Part shown: piece by piece, positions 42,453 to 54,753 of the stretch
Numbering within the stretch: the first letter of the stretch is position 1
Layout: every line of letters starts with the position of its first letter
NCBI GenBank assembly: GCA_945897555.1
Contig: CAMDGF010000002.1
Location: 1 to 64,000 of the forward strand
Source of the DNA: Klebsiella pneumoniae
GTDB lineage: Bacteria; Pseudomonadota; Gammaproteobacteria; Burkholderiales; UBA3065
Reading direction: 5' to 3'
DNA length: 64,000 bases
Notes under the pieces: generated by a model
Databases searched by the model: none
Told to the model about the DNA's origin: nothing
Seen by the model: only the letters and a program-made list of their open reading frames with translations
Made by a program: the position numbers and the translations under genes

Positions 42453-45254
42453 ATGTCCACCCTTCTCCTCGTCGACGGCTCCTCCTACCTCTACCGCGCC
42501 TACCACGCGCTACCCGACCTGCGCACCCGCGGCGGCGAGCCAACTGGTGCGCTGCATGGCGTCATCAATATGCTGCGGCGCTTGGCCGGCGAATACCCCA
42601 GCGCGCACCGGGCGGTGGTGTTCGACGCCAAGGGCAAGACCTTCCGCGACGACCTCTACCTCGAATACAAGGCCCACCGGCCCTCGATGCCAGAGGACCT
42701 CGCCGCGCAGATCGAGCCGATCCATGCCGCAGTGCGCGCGCTGGGCTGGCCGCTGCTCATGGTCGATGGCGTGGAGGCCGATGACGTGATCGCCACGCTC
42801 GCCGCGCAGGCCTCCGCGCGCGGCTGGCAGACTGTCATCTCTACGGGCGACAAGGACCTCACGCAGCTGGTTGGCGACCACGTGCTCTGGGTCAACACCA
42901 TGAGCGGTGAGGTGCTCGACCGCCCTGCGGTGGAGGCCAAGTTCGGTGTCGGGCCGGAACGCATCATTGACTACCTTGCCCTGGTGGGCGACACCGTGGA
43001 TGGCGTGCCGGGGGTCGAGAAGTGCGGACCCAAGACGGCTGTGAAATGGCTGCAGGCCTATGGCTCGCTGGATGGTGTCATCGCGCATGCGGCCGAGATC
43101 TCTGGCGTGGTCGGCGAGAATCTACGTAAGCACCTCGACTTTCTGCCGCTTGGGCGCGAGCTGGTCACCGTGCGTCGCGATATCCCGCTGCCGGTGGCGC
43201 TGGACGAGATCGCCGCTCAGCCACCGCACATCGAAGAGCTGCGCCAGATCTATTCGCGCTACGAGATGCGCAGCGCACTGGCCGCGCTGGACAGCGGCAA
43301 GGCCGGCGAAGCCGGTGTCGCCACCGGGGAAGGGGCTGGCGCGGCGAGCCTGTCGGGGCGTGGCGCCGTGCCGGTTCGGCCTGCTGCCAAAGCCGCCGCA
43401 GATTCCAGCGCTTTCGCCGGCGAAGGCGCCGCCCCGGCGCAACGCGCGCCGGTGGCCGCCTACGAAAGCGTCCTCACCACTGCCCAGCTTGAAGACTGGT
43501 TGGCCCGCATCTCGCAAGATGAACCCGTCGCCATCGACACCGAGACCACCAGCCTCGATCCGATGAACGCCAAGTTGGTCGGCATCTCGCTGTGCACCGA
43601 GGCCGGCCACGCCTGCTACATCCCGCTGGCGCACCGCTACCCCGGCGCGCCGGACCAGTTGCCCTTCGACGAGACGCTGTCGCGGCTGAAGGGCTGGCTC
43701 GAATCCGACCACCCCAAGATCGGCCAGAACCTCAAGTACGATCGCCACGTGCTGGCCAACCACGGCATCGCGCTTGGCGGTGTGGCGGGCGACACGCTGC
43801 TGCAGTCCTACGTGCTGGAGAGCCACCTACGCCACGACCTCGAGTCGCTGGCGCGCCGGCACCTTGACAGTGATTCGATCAGCTACGAGTCGATCTGCGG
43901 CAAGGGCGCATCGCAGATCGGCTTTGATCAGGTCGATCTCGATACCGCCACCAAATATTCCGCCGAAGACGCCGACCTGACCCTGCAGGTGCATGCTCAT
44001 CTGGCGCCGCAGATCGCTGCCAACCCCGGCCTGGCGCGCGTCTACCGCGACATCGAGCTGCCACTGGCGCAGGCGCTGTTTGAGATGGAGCGGGTCGGCG
44101 TGCTGGTCGACCCGGCGCTGCTGCTGACGCAATCGGGCGAGCTGGGCCGCAGCATGGCCGGGCTGGAAGAAAAGGCCTACGCGGCCGCTGGCCAGCCCTT
44201 CAACCTGGGCAGCCCGAAGCAGATCCGCGAGATCCTGTTTGACCGCCAGCAGCTGCCGGTGCTCAAGAAGACGCCGAGCGGTGAGCCGAGTACTGATGAG
44301 GATGTTCTGCAGCAACTCGCGCTCAACTACCCGTTGCCCAAGCTCATCCTCGAGCACCGCAGCCTCTCCAAGCTCAAGAGCACCTACACCGACAAGCTGC
44401 CACGCATGATCAATGCGGCGACCGGTCGCGTGCACACCAGCTTTGGCCAGGCCACGGCGGTGACCGGCCGGCTCTCTTCGAGCGAGCCCAACCTGCAGAA
44501 CATCCCGGTCCGAACTGCCGAGGGTCGCCGCATCCGCGAGGCCTTCATCGCGCCGCCGGGGCACATGTTGGTAAGTGCCGACTACTCGCAGATCGAGCTC
44601 CGCATCATGGCGCACGTATCGCAGGACCCGGGCATGCTGCGCGCCTTCGCGCACAACGAGGACATCCACCGCGCCACCGCCGCCGAGGTCTTCGGCGTCA
44701 CGCCGATCGAGGTCACGCCCGACCAGCGGCGCACCGCCAAGGTTATCAACTTTGGCCTGATCTACGGCATGAGCGCCTTTGGGCTGGCGCAGAACCTCGA
44801 CATCGAGCGCTCTGCCGCGCAGACCTACATGGAGCGCTACTTCGAGCGCTACCCTGGGGTCAAGCGCTACATGGAAGAGACGCGCGCGCTGGCCCGTGAG
44901 CAGGGGTTTGTGGAGACGGTGTACGGGCGCCGGCTGTGGCTGCCGGACATCCGCGGCGGCAGTGGGCCGCGCCGTGCCGCCGCCGAGCGCGCCGCCATCA
45001 ACGCGCCTATGCAGGGCACGGCTGCGGACATCATCAAGCTGGCCATGCTGCGGGTGCAGGCGTGGCTCAAGTCATCGGGGCTGCGGTCCCGGCTGGTCCT
45101 CCAGGTGCACGACGAACTGGTGGTCGAGGCGCCCGAGAGCGAGGTCGATGCCATCAAGCTCGAGCTGCACCGCATCATGGAGGGCGTCGAGGGCCTCTCT
45201 GTGCCGCTGCTGGTGGAGGTGGGTGCCGGGCCGAACTGGGAAAAAGCGCACTGA
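42453..45254 (+). CDS. polA: DNA polymerase I
   Basis: Repair and Okazaki-fragment polymerase of 933 residues. It has a 5' nuclease domain (MSTLLLVDGSSYLYRA; ADDVIATLA; STGDKDLTQLV), an intact 3'-5' exonuclease (AIDTETTSLD near residue 361, NLKYDRHVL, YSAEDADLT), and polymerase motifs A (SADYSQIELR, about 709), B (RRTAKVINFGLIYG) and C (LQVHDELVVE, about 884). Between the nuclease and exonuclease domains is a Gly/Ala-rich linker of about 60 residues. ATG 42453 matches the family start. Confidence 0.97.
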   Translation: MSTLLLVDGSSYLYRAYHALPDLRTRGGEPTGALHGVINMLRRLAGEYPSAHRAVVFDAKGKTFRDDLYLEYKAHRPSMPEDLAAQIEPIHAAVRALGWPLLMVDGVEADDVIATLAAQASARGWQTVISTGDKDLTQLVGDHVLWVNTMSGEVLDRPAVEAKFGVGPERIIDYLALVGDTVDGVPGVEKCGPKTAVKWLQAYGSLDGVIAHAAEISGVVGENLRKHLDFLPLGRELVTVRRDIPLPVALDEIAAQPPHIEELRQIYSRYEMRSALAALDSGKAGEAGVATGEGAGAASLSGRGAVPVRPAAKAAADSSAFAGEGAAPAQRAPVAAYESVLTTAQLEDWLARISQDEPVAIDTETTSLDPMNAKLVGISLCTEAGHACYIPLAHRYPGAPDQLPFDETLSRLKGWLESDHPKIGQNLKYDRHVLANHGIALGGVAGDTLLQSYVLESHLRHDLESLARRHLDSDSISYESICGKGASQIGFDQVDLDTATKYSAEDADLTLQVHAHLAPQIAANPGLARVYRDIELPLAQALFEMERVGVLVDPALLLTQSGELGRSMAGLEEKAYAAAGQPFNLGSPKQIREILFDRQQLPVLKKTPSGEPSTDEDVLQQLALNYPLPKLILEHRSLSKLKSTYTDKLPRMINAATGRVHTSFGQATAVTGRLSSSEPNLQNIPVRTAEGRRIREAFIAPPGHMLVSADYSQIELRIMAHVSQDPGMLRAFAHNEDIHRATAAEVFGVTPIEVTPDQRRTAKVINFGLIYGMSAFGLAQNLDIERSAAQTYMERYFERYPGVKRYMEETRALAREQGFVETVYGRRLWLPDIRGGSGPRRAAAERAAINAPMQGTAADIIKLAMLRVQAWLKSSGLRSRLVLQVHDELVVEAPESEVDAIKLELHRIMEGVEGLSVPLLVEVGAGPNWEKAH

Positions 45255-45264
45255 GGCGCTGGGA

Positions 45265-45270
45265 TACAAT
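45265..45270 (+). promoter_or_regulatory. candidate -10 box of the fae homologue
   Basis: TACAAT lies 35 bases before the ATG, with a GGAG ribosome-binding site at about 45294. No strong -35 hexamer is seen. It overlaps the region just after the polA stop. Confidence 0.45.
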
Positions 45271-45305
45271 CCCGCATCCACTTTTCCATCTCCCGGAGCC
45301 ACTCC

Positions 45306-45857
45306 ATGTCCGAAAAGATCCTCTTCCGCACTGGCGAAGCCACAGTATTTGCCAAGGAAGGCCAGTTCACCGACGCCATGCCCGAGATCCTCATCGGCGA
45401 CGTCTCCGGCCCGGTGGGCCAGGCCTTCGCCAACATGATGGCGCAGTCGGCCGGCCACACCTGCATGTTCGCGGTGCGCGCCTGCAACCATCAGGTCCGC
45501 CCGGCGACCATGATGGCGACCAAGGTGACCATCAAGAACTCGGCCTACATCAACCTGTTCGGTGGCGTCGTTCAGTCCGCCACCGCCGACGCCGTGGTCG
45601 ACTGCGTGGCAGAGGGCATCATCCCCAAGGATCAGGCCGACAACCTCTGCATCATCGACCTCGTGTGGATCGACCCGCGCACCACCACCGACCCCAACCT
45701 CGACATGGAAGATCTCTATCGCACCAATTACGAGGCCACCCAACTGGCCATCCAGCGTGCGCTGAGCAACACCCCGACCGTCGATGACCTGATCAAGACC
45801 CGCCACTCGGTGAAGCACGACATGTTCGATGCATCCACCGGCAAGTGGGTCCGTTGA
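45306..45857 (+). CDS. formaldehyde-activating enzyme (Fae) homologue, atypical
   Basis: A 183-residue protein of the Fae family, which condenses formaldehyde with tetrahydromethanopterin in methylotrophs. Family segments conserved here include MATKVTIKN (Lys73), VAEGIIPKDQADNL and TNYEATQLAIQRAL. By eye, the catalytic His of canonical Fae (AHIDLIIG) corresponds to Met25 here (AMPEILIG), so this may not be a genuine Fae but a Fae2/Fae3-like paralogue of unknown function. It is alone between polA and rlmJ, with its own -10 box, ribosome-binding site and UUCG-loop terminator. No other methanopterin gene is in the window. Confidence 0.85.
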   Translation: MSEKILFRTGEATVFAKEGQFTDAMPEILIGDVSGPVGQAFANMMAQSAGHTCMFAVRACNHQVRPATMMATKVTIKNSAYINLFGGVVQSATADAVVDCVAEGIIPKDQADNLCIIDLVWIDPRTTTDPNLDMEDLYRTNYEATQLAIQRALSNTPTVDDLIKTRHSVKHDMFDASTGKWVR

Positions 45858-45914
45858 TCGCGGCCGGTTACCCAGAGAAGTCACTCAGAGCCGTAAAAGT
45901 GCCCATCTGCGTTG

Positions 45915-45943
45915 AAAATGGAGGCTTCGGCCTCCATTTTTAT
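45915..45943 (+). terminator. terminator after the fae homologue
   Basis: AATGGAGGC and GCCTCCATT form a perfect stem around a TTCG tetraloop, followed by TTTATT. It starts about 60 bases after the fae stop. Confidence 0.92.
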
Positions 45944-46020
45944 TCGAAACCCTTACTCGCCACTGCGCCTTTCATGCGGGTGTGGAGTGTCTGCTGGTGG
46001 GCGCCCGAGGATGTCGGCGC

Positions 46021-46878
46021 ATGCTGAGCTACCGCCACGGCTTCCACGCCGGTAACCACGCCGATGTGCTCAAGCACACGGTACTGGTTGCGCTGCTGAA
46101 GCACTTCGCGCTCAAGGACAAGCCGTTCTGGGTGGTCGATACCCACGCCGGTGCCGGCTTCTACCGTCTCGACCACACCTTCGCGCGCAAGACTGGCGAG
46201 TGGCGCGAGGGCATCGCCCGTGTCTACAACACCACGGGCGCCCCCGCCGCGATCGCCGATTACCTCGCGCTGGTTCGTGCCGCAAATGGTCTCGGCCCGG
46301 ATGCAGTGGCGAAGGGCGAACCCGCGGTCTACCCTGGCTCGCCCTGGATCACCCGCCAGTTGCTGCGCCCGGACGATCGCCTGCGCGTGTTCGAACTGCA
46401 CACCAGCGACGCCCCTGCGCTCATCGAAAGCCTGCGTGGCGACCGTGTGGTCAAGGTGACCGCTGGCGATGGCTACGCCGGCCTGAGGGCCAGCTGGCCA
46501 CCGGCGCCGCGCCGCGGCTTGGCCCTCATCGACCCGTCCTATGAGGTCAAGACCGAGTACGCGCAGGTGGCAGACGCAGTCGCCGAGGCCATGCAGCGCT
46601 TTGCCAGCGGCACCATCGCCGTGTGGTACCCGCGTCTGGCGCGTCGCGAGTCGGAGACGCTGCCGGCCAAGTTGATCCGATCGAGCCCCGATAACTGGCT
46701 GCATGTGGCGCTGGATGTCTGCGCGCGCAGCGCAGAGGGCTTGTATGGGTCTGGGCTCGTGGTGCTCAACCCGCCGTGGACGCTGCCCAAGACCTTGCAG
46801 CCGGTCATGCCCTGGCTGCAGGCGCAACTGGCCCTCGACGAGGGTGCCGCGACCACACTGGACTGGCAGATCGCCTGA
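46021..46878 (+). CDS. rlmJ: 23S rRNA (adenine(2030)-N6)-methyltransferase
   Basis: Methylates A2030 in 23S rRNA. The 285-residue protein has the family N-terminus MLSYRHGFHAGNHADVLKH, DTHAGAGFY (SAM site) and the catalytic segment LIDPSYE (D171-Y174). The motif is DPSY rather than the DPPY of E. coli RlmJ. The ATG at 46021 is used. It converges with the LOG-family gene, with only 1 base between the stop codons. Confidence 0.92.
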   Translation: MLSYRHGFHAGNHADVLKHTVLVALLKHFALKDKPFWVVDTHAGAGFYRLDHTFARKTGEWREGIARVYNTTGAPAAIADYLALVRAANGLGPDAVAKGEPAVYPGSPWITRQLLRPDDRLRVFELHTSDAPALIESLRGDRVVKVTAGDGYAGLRASWPPAPRRGLALIDPSYEVKTEYAQVADAVAEAMQRFASGTIAVWYPRLARRESETLPAKLIRSSPDNWLHVALDVCARSAEGLYGSGLVVLNPPWTLPKTLQPVMPWLQAQLALDEGAATTLDWQIA

Positions 46879-46879
46879 A

Positions 46880-47509
46880 CTAGGCCGTTTGGCGAGCCAG
46901 GATCGTCAGGACCTCGGCTGCCGTATCGGCTCTGTGCAACACGCCGAGATGCTCGGGTTCGATCATTCCTCGACGTACGGGCGATTCCTCGAGCCAGTGC
47001 ATCAGGCTATCCCAATAGCCATCACCGATGAGGATGACCGGCACGCGCGCCGCCTTGCGCGTGCTCATCAGGCACAGCACCTCGAAGATCTCGTCGAGCG
47101 TGCCGAGGCCGCCCGGCATCGCCACGAAAGCCTGCGAGTACCGTACGAATGTGGCCTTGCGCGTAAAGAAGCGCTCGAAGTGCAGATAGATGTCGATGTG
47201 AGGGTTGGGCTGCGTCTCCGACGGCAAGCGGATGCCAAGCCCAACGCTCGGACGGCCGCCTGCCTGTGCCCCGCGATTGAAGGCGTCCATGAGACCCGGA
47301 CCGCCGCCAGTGATGATGGCAAGGCCCGCACTCGAAAGGTCGCGAGCGAGGGTAAAGGCACGATGGCAGAGCGGGTCCTGCGGATCGATACGCGAGCTGC
47401 CGAACATCGCGATCGCCGGGCCGAGGTTGTGCAATGCGCGCTCGGCTTGAGCCAACTCGTGACCGATCGCCTCGATGTCCCAGTATTGGAGATCGATCTG
47501 AGACGACAT
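46880..47509 (-). CDS. LOG-family (TIGR00730) Rossmann-fold protein
   Basis: A 209-residue protein with the family motifs GGGPGLMDAFNRGA and AMPGGLGTLDEIFE. Characterised relatives are cytokinin-activating or nucleoside-5'-monophosphate phosphoribohydrolases; older annotations call them lysine decarboxylases. Start: ATG 47509 (MSSQIDLQYW). The in-frame upstream extension overlaps aceK and has no family similarity. It lies 70 bases after aceK on the same strand. Confidence 0.88.
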   Translation of the reverse strand: MSSQIDLQYWDIEAIGHELAQAERALHNLGPAIAMFGSSRIDPQDPLCHRAFTLARDLSSAGLAIITGGGPGLMDAFNRGAQAGGRPSVGLGIRLPSETQPNPHIDIYLHFERFFTRKATFVRYSQAFVAMPGGLGTLDEIFEVLCLMSTRKAARVPVILIGDGYWDSLMHWLEESPVRRGMIEPEHLGVLHRADTAAEVLTILARQTA

Positions 47510-47579
47510 CACGAGACAACCGAGCGCTTGCGGTGCAACACGTGTGCTCGCGGGTGGGTCTGCTGATCGCGCACTTCCA

Positions 47580-49364
47580 TCACGCAGCGGGTGTGGCGAA
47601 GTGCCGGTTGCAGAACCGCAGATCCTGAGGGTAGGGGAAGAAGTCCTCCAGCTCGCGCCGGCGGATGATCTCCTGCGTCTTTTGCCAGAAATCCACATCG
47701 AGCAGGTCGCGGTGGTACTTCAAAAAAGCTTTGCGGATCTTGGGCTGACCGAGCAAGAAGGTGCCCCATTCCTCGGGGAAGACATCATTGCGCGCCACTG
47801 AGTACCAGGGCTCGCCACTCATCTCCGCCTCTTCGTTGGGCGCGGGCGGGATGCGGCGGAAGTTGCAGTCGGTCAGGTACTCGATCTCGTCGTAGTCGTA
47901 GAACACCACGCGCCGGTAGCGCGTCACGCCAAAGTTCTTCCACAGCATGTCGCCGGGGAAGATGTTGGCGCGAGCCATCTCGCGTATCGCGTTGCCGTAC
48001 TCGCGCACCGCCTCGTCGATCTGCTCCTCCGACGCGTTCTCCAGATACAGGTTGAGCGGCGTCATGCGGCGCTCGATGTAGCAGTGGTCGACGATGAGGT
48101 TGTCGCCTTCCTCGTGGACGATGGACGGCGCCACGTCGAACAGTTGTGCCATCAGCTCGTCGGAGAAGCGCGCGCGCGGCAGTGCCAGCTCGGTGAACTC
48201 GAGTGTGTCGGCCATCCGGCCGACGCGGTCGATGTTCTTGACCATCATGAACTTGGCTTTCACGCCCTCGCGGGTGATGTCCTTGGAGCTGCCGAAGCGG
48301 TCCTTGATGATCTTGAAGACGTAGGGGTAGCTCGGCAGCATGAAGACGTGCATCACCAGTCCGCGGATGCCGGGCGCCTCCACAAACTGGTCGTCTGAAT
48401 GGTTCAGGTGGAACAGCAGATCGCGGTAGAACATGGTCTTGCCCTGCTTGGCCAGCCCGAGCATGGTGTAGAGCTCGGAGCGCGGCTTGTTGGGCATGAT
48501 CCGGCGCAGGAACTGGATGTAGGCCGACGGCACTTCCATGTCGACCATAAAGTACGCGCGCGACAGCGAGAACAGCACCGAGATGCGCCATGCCTCAAGG
48601 ATGATGGCATCGACCATAAGGCCGCCTGCGGGGCCATGGATGATCGGCATCGCCCAAGACCACTCCTTGTGGCCGTTGAACATACGGCCGATGAGATACG
48701 CCCCCTTGTTGCGATAGAAGGGCGAATTGAGCACCTGGATCTGGCAGTTGGCCTCCACCGCCGGCCACTCGCCACCGATCTGCGCCAGCGCCACCTGCAT
48801 GATGTGGTCGACGTCGCGGTCGAGGTCCTCGAAAGGCCGCGTCCACGCCTCGTCAAGCAGCATCTGGCGGATGCAGGCACGCATGCCCCCGCCGCTGCGC
48901 GGGTAATAACACCGGTAGGTGGGCGGGTCGGATTCGATGAACTCGGTCGAGATGGCCGGCCGCACAAAGATGAAGTCGTTGCGGAAGTAGGTGTGGTGCA
49001 GGATCTTGGTGGTGACTGAGTTGAAGAAGGTCTCGGCCAGTTCCGGCTGCTTGTGGTCGATCAGCTTGCCAATGAATAGCAGCTTGGCGCGCTGCCACAC
49101 CGTATCGTCGAGAGTCGCTGCTGCAAACTCATCGGTAAGACGCGCCACACACTCGCGCACGCGGTCTTCGTAGTAACGGATGCGCTCGCTCACGGCGTCC
49201 TGCACCTCATGCCAGCGCGCCTGCTCGAAGCGTTGTTTGGCACGCGCGCTGGCCTCGCGGAACAGGCTGTAATGGCGGTCGAAGCCTTCGATCAATGCCT
49301 CGGCGATGCTCTCGGCGACAGCTTCCTTGTTGGGCTGCGCGATGTTGAGGATGCGGCGTTCCAT
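47580..49364 (-). CDS. aceK: isocitrate dehydrogenase kinase/phosphatase
   Basis: Switches isocitrate dehydrogenase off and on by phosphorylation, diverting carbon to the glyoxylate bypass. The 594-residue protein fits the AceK family (E. coli 578) throughout, from [18 protein letters not shown] to the C-terminal [19 protein letters not shown] chose the ATG at 49364. It is divergent from icd, its target, whose GTG is 155 bases away. No aceA or aceB gene is in the window. Confidence 0.95.
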   Translation of the reverse strand: MERRILNIAQPNKEAVAESIAEALIEGFDRHYSLFREASARAKQRFEQARWHEVQDAVSERIRYYEDRVRECVARLTDEFAAATLDDTVWQRAKLLFIGKLIDHKQPELAETFFNSVTTKILHHTYFRNDFIFVRPAISTEFIESDPPTYRCYYPRSGGGMRACIRQMLLDEAWTRPFEDLDRDVDHIMQVALAQIGGEWPAVEANCQIQVLNSPFYRNKGAYLIGRMFNGHKEWSWAMPIIHGPAGGLMVDAIILEAWRISVLFSLSRAYFMVDMEVPSAYIQFLRRIMPNKPRSELYTMLGLAKQGKTMFYRDLLFHLNHSDDQFVEAPGIRGLVMHVFMLPSYPYVFKIIKDRFGSSKDITREGVKAKFMMVKNIDRVGRMADTLEFTELALPRARFSDELMAQLFDVAPSIVHEEGDNLIVDHCYIERRMTPLNLYLENASEEQIDEAVREYGNAIREMARANIFPGDMLWKNFGVTRYRRVVFYDYDEIEYLTDCNFRRIPPAPNEEAEMSGEPWYSVARNDVFPEEWGTFLLGQPKIRKAFLKYHRDLLDVDFWQKTQEIIRRRELEDFFPYPQDLRFCNRHFATPAA

Positions 49365-49444
49365 GCGGCCATTGTGCCCGAGGCGTACACTTGTTGCGTC
49401 ACCTGCGCGAAGCCCTCGCGGTGGGGTCGCGGCTCGGCGTGCGC

Positions 49445-49460
49445 GCCGGGAACGCCCGGC
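49445..49460. other. hairpin in the aceK-icd intergenic region
   Basis: GCCGGG and CCCGGC form a perfect stem around AACG. It lies 60 bases before the icd start and may be in its leader. No T-run follows. Confidence 0.4.
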
Positions 49461-49519
49461 GGGCGGCAGCATCGAACATCGGTATCAGTTCTCCATACGC
49501 CCGGAAAAAGGATGCAACC

Positions 49520-50752
<1,233 letters not shown>

Positions 50753-52264
50753 CTACTTCTTGGCCGCTGCGGCGTAGCGCTTGAGCGCTTCGGCGCGTTG
50801 TGTGGGGTGGTCGACGACCGGTGGTGGATAGTCGCGGCCGATGGCGAAGCCCGCCGCCTGCGCCTCGAGCGGCGGTAGGGTCCACGGCGCGTGGATGTAC
50901 TTCGCAGGCACCTTGGCCAGTTCCGGCACGTAGCGGCGGATGAACTTGCCCTCGGCGTCGAACTTCTCCGACTGGCTGATCGGGTTGAAGATGCGGAAAT
51001 AGGGCTGCGCATCGCAGCCGGTGCTTGCCGCCCACTGCCAGCCACCGTTGTTGGCCGACTGATCGAAGTCGATGAGCTTGCGCGCGAAATAGGCCTCGCC
51101 CAGCCGCCAGTCGAGCAGCAGGTGCTTGGCAAAGAAGCTCGCTGTGACCATGCGCAGCCGGTTATGCATGTAGCCGGTGGTGTTGAGTTGGCGCATCGCA
51201 GCATCGACCAGCGGATAGCCGGTTCGGCCCTCTTGCCAGGCGGCCAGCCGCTCCGCATCGTCGTCGGTGACAAGTGCCTCGTATTCCGGCTTGAACGGCT
51301 GGGTGGCAGCGTGCGGGAAGTGGTGCAGGATGGCGAAGTAGAAGTCGCGCCAGATCAATTCATTGAGCCATCCGATGCGGCCCTCGGTCAGGGCGCGCGC
51401 GTCTGATGGCATGGCTGCTGTGACGTTCGGATCAGTGGGGCCGTTGATTACACCGCCGAGCCCCAGCGCGAGCCGCGCACACTCACGGATGCTCACCGTG
51501 CCGAAGCGCAGGTGCACGGAGAGATACGACACGCCCTTGACCGCAGGAAAGTCGCGCCGCTCCTTGTAGCCATCGATCCGTTGAGCAAAATCGGCCAGCC
51601 GCTCGCGGCCACCGGTCATGCCGGGGGTGATACCGAGCGCTCCGTTGTCGGTGGATGCGAAGCCCATGTCGGCGAGCGACGGGATGCGCGCGTCTGCCGG
51701 TGGCGGCTGCAGCTGGCCCGGTCGAGGGTCCACCGGGTATGCAGCCACATCCACCAGCGGCGGTTCGGCCGCGTGCAGGCGTTTGAACCACGCGTTCTTG
51801 TAGGGCGTAAAGACGGTGTAGGGCTTGCCAGCGAGGGTGAGCACCTCGTCGCGCTCAAAGACAACGTGCTCCTTGACCGGGCAGGGCTCGATGCCGGCCG
51901 CCTGCAGCTGAGCGATGACGTCAGCGTCGCGGCTGCGCGCGGCGGGTTCGTAGTCGCGGCCCCAGTAGACCGCTTGCACGCCGAGATCGCGTGCCAGCGC
52001 CGGGACCCGGTCGCGGGCGCGGCCGTGCAGCACGTGCAGGCCGCCGCCTTTAGCGCGCAAGCCCGCGTCCAGTTCGACCAGCGAGTCATGGATGAACTCG
52101 ACGCGGCGGTCGGCGCGGTCGTCCAGCGCGTCGAGGATCCCGGTGTCGAAGACGAACACGCAGTGCACCCGCGCGGCGCTGGCCAGCGCGTGGTGCAAGG
52201 GCGCGTGGTCATGGCTGCGAAGATCGCGACGGAACCAGACGAGGGCAGAATCGATGGCTGGCAT
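50753..52264 (-). CDS. phrB: deoxyribodipyrimidine photolyase
   Basis: Light-driven repair of cyclobutane pyrimidine dimers. The 503-residue protein has the N-terminal antenna domain (ALVWFRRDLRSHDH) and the C-terminal FAD domain with ELIWRDFYFAI, TGYPLVDAAMRQL, HNRLRMVTASFF and the family sequence ANNGGWQWAASTGCDAQPYFRIFNP split across residues about 415-440. The ATG at 52264 (MPAIDSALVWF) is preferred to the GTG at 52279. It overlaps no neighbours and converges tightly on icd. Confidence 0.94.
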   Translation of the reverse strand: MPAIDSALVWFRRDLRSHDHAPLHHALASAARVHCVFVFDTGILDALDDRADRRVEFIHDSLVELDAGLRAKGGGLHVLHGRARDRVPALARDLGVQAVYWGRDYEPAARSRDADVIAQLQAAGIEPCPVKEHVVFERDEVLTLAGKPYTVFTPYKNAWFKRLHAAEPPLVDVAAYPVDPRPGQLQPPPADARIPSLADMGFASTDNGALGITPGMTGGRERLADFAQRIDGYKERRDFPAVKGVSYLSVHLRFGTVSIRECARLALGLGGVINGPTDPNVTAAMPSDARALTEGRIGWLNELIWRDFYFAILHHFPHAATQPFKPEYEALVTDDDAERLAAWQEGRTGYPLVDAAMRQLNTTGYMHNRLRMVTASFFAKHLLLDWRLGEAYFARKLIDFDQSANNGGWQWAASTGCDAQPYFRIFNPISQSEKFDAEGKFIRRYVPELAKVPAKYIHAPWTLPPLEAQAAGFAIGRDYPPPVVDHPTQRAEALKRYAAAAKK

Positions 52265-52311
52265 GGGCGGGCGACTCACGGATGGTCACGCTCAGTCCAT
52301 CGCTAAGGGTT

Positions 52312-53126
52312 TCAGTTCCCGGGTCTGGCAAACACGAAGAACTCCCGGTTGCCATCGCCGCCGGTGATCGGGCTGTCGAACCAGTCGAGCACCTGCAGGC
52401 CAGCCTCAGTGAATGCAGCCCTGACCCGCGACTCGACATCGGCGTAGCGCGCCGGATCCTTCACCAAGCCACCCTTGCCGATGTCAGCCGGCTGCAGCTC
52501 GAACTGCGGCTTGACCAGGCTCAGGACGTGACCACCCGGCGCGAGAAGCGCGAGCCAGCAGGGCAATAGCAAGGTGACCGAGATGAAGCTCGCATCGCAG
52601 ACGATGACATCGAATGTCTGCTCGTTGACGTCAGATGAAGACAGTTGCCGCGCGTTGATGCCTTCGAGCGTTGTGTTGCGTTCAGCTTCGCGCAACTTGC
52701 GGTGAAGTTGGTCGTGCCCGACATCCACGCCGAGTACGCTGGCCGCGCCCGCCTGCAATAGGCAATCCGTGAACCCCCCGGTGGATTGACCGACATCCAG
52801 GCAGTGCAGTCCTTGAACATCAAGGCCCGTGCGCTCAAGCGCACCCGCCAGCTTGAGCCCGCCGCGCGACACGTAGCGGTCGGCCGGGTCGGGCACGACG
52901 CTGAGTTCGCCCGGCTCAGGCGCAAGCGTAGAGGCGCGCTTGACCGGCACCCCGGCCAACAGCACCCGCCCGGCGTCGATCAGGCGCTGGGCCGCGGTGC
53001 GCGATTCGGCCAAACCCTGCGCGACGAGCACCGTGTCGACGCGCAGGTCATGGTCGGGGGACGGCTGGCTGACGTGTGCCTTGTGCCCCGGATTGGGTGG
53101 CCGCCCTTTGCGCGGGTGGAAGGATT

Positions 53127-53130
<4 letters not shown>
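52312..53130 (-). CDS. tlyA: TlyA-family rRNA (cytidine) methyltransferase
   Basis: A 272-residue protein with an N-terminal S4 RNA-binding domain ([27 protein letters not shown]) and an FtsJ-like methyltransferase domain ([35 protein letters not shown]). TlyA relatives methylate rRNA cytidines. The only suitable start is TTG 53130, which overlaps the ahcY stop (TTGA), so translation is probably coupled to ahcY. metF, the usual companion, is not present. Confidence 0.85.
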
Positions 53131-54569
<1,439 letters not shown>

Positions 54570-54647
54570 GTTCTCTCCTTGAACGGTGGCCGGGAGGCAG
54601 GCGGTGGGCTCACCCTCTGCCCGTGCCCGGCACGGGTTATCGATCAG

Positions 54648-54714
54648 GGTGAGCGTCGTTGTCCGCCGCAGCGGCACCCGAGCCTGGGGGCAGAGCCTCG
54701 CAACGCTCCTCGGG
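54648..54714 (-). promoter_or_regulatory. SAH riboswitch in the ahcY leader
   Basis: On the minus strand the leader reads CCGAGGAGCGTTGCGAGG, CCAGGCTCGGG and CAACGACGCTCACC in order, which matches the known SAH riboswitch conserved core (GAGGAGCGCUGC, CAGGCUCG, AACGGCGCUC). A GC-rich palindrome (CCCGTGCC/GGGCACGGG, 54620-54636) follows and may form the expression platform ahead of the ribosome-binding site. High SAH should raise ahcY expression, as in characterised members. Confidence 0.85.
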
Positions 54715-54725
54715 AAGTGCCCGTG

Positions 54726-54753
54726 ATTCTAGGTGAATCTAGCGCGATGTCCA
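54726..54753 (-). promoter_or_regulatory. candidate promoter of ahcY
   Basis: On the minus strand TGGACA (54748-54753) and TAGAAT (54726-54731) are 16 bases apart. Transcription would start just before the riboswitch. The -35 box lies inside the last codons of the efflux outer-membrane gene. Confidence 0.55.
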
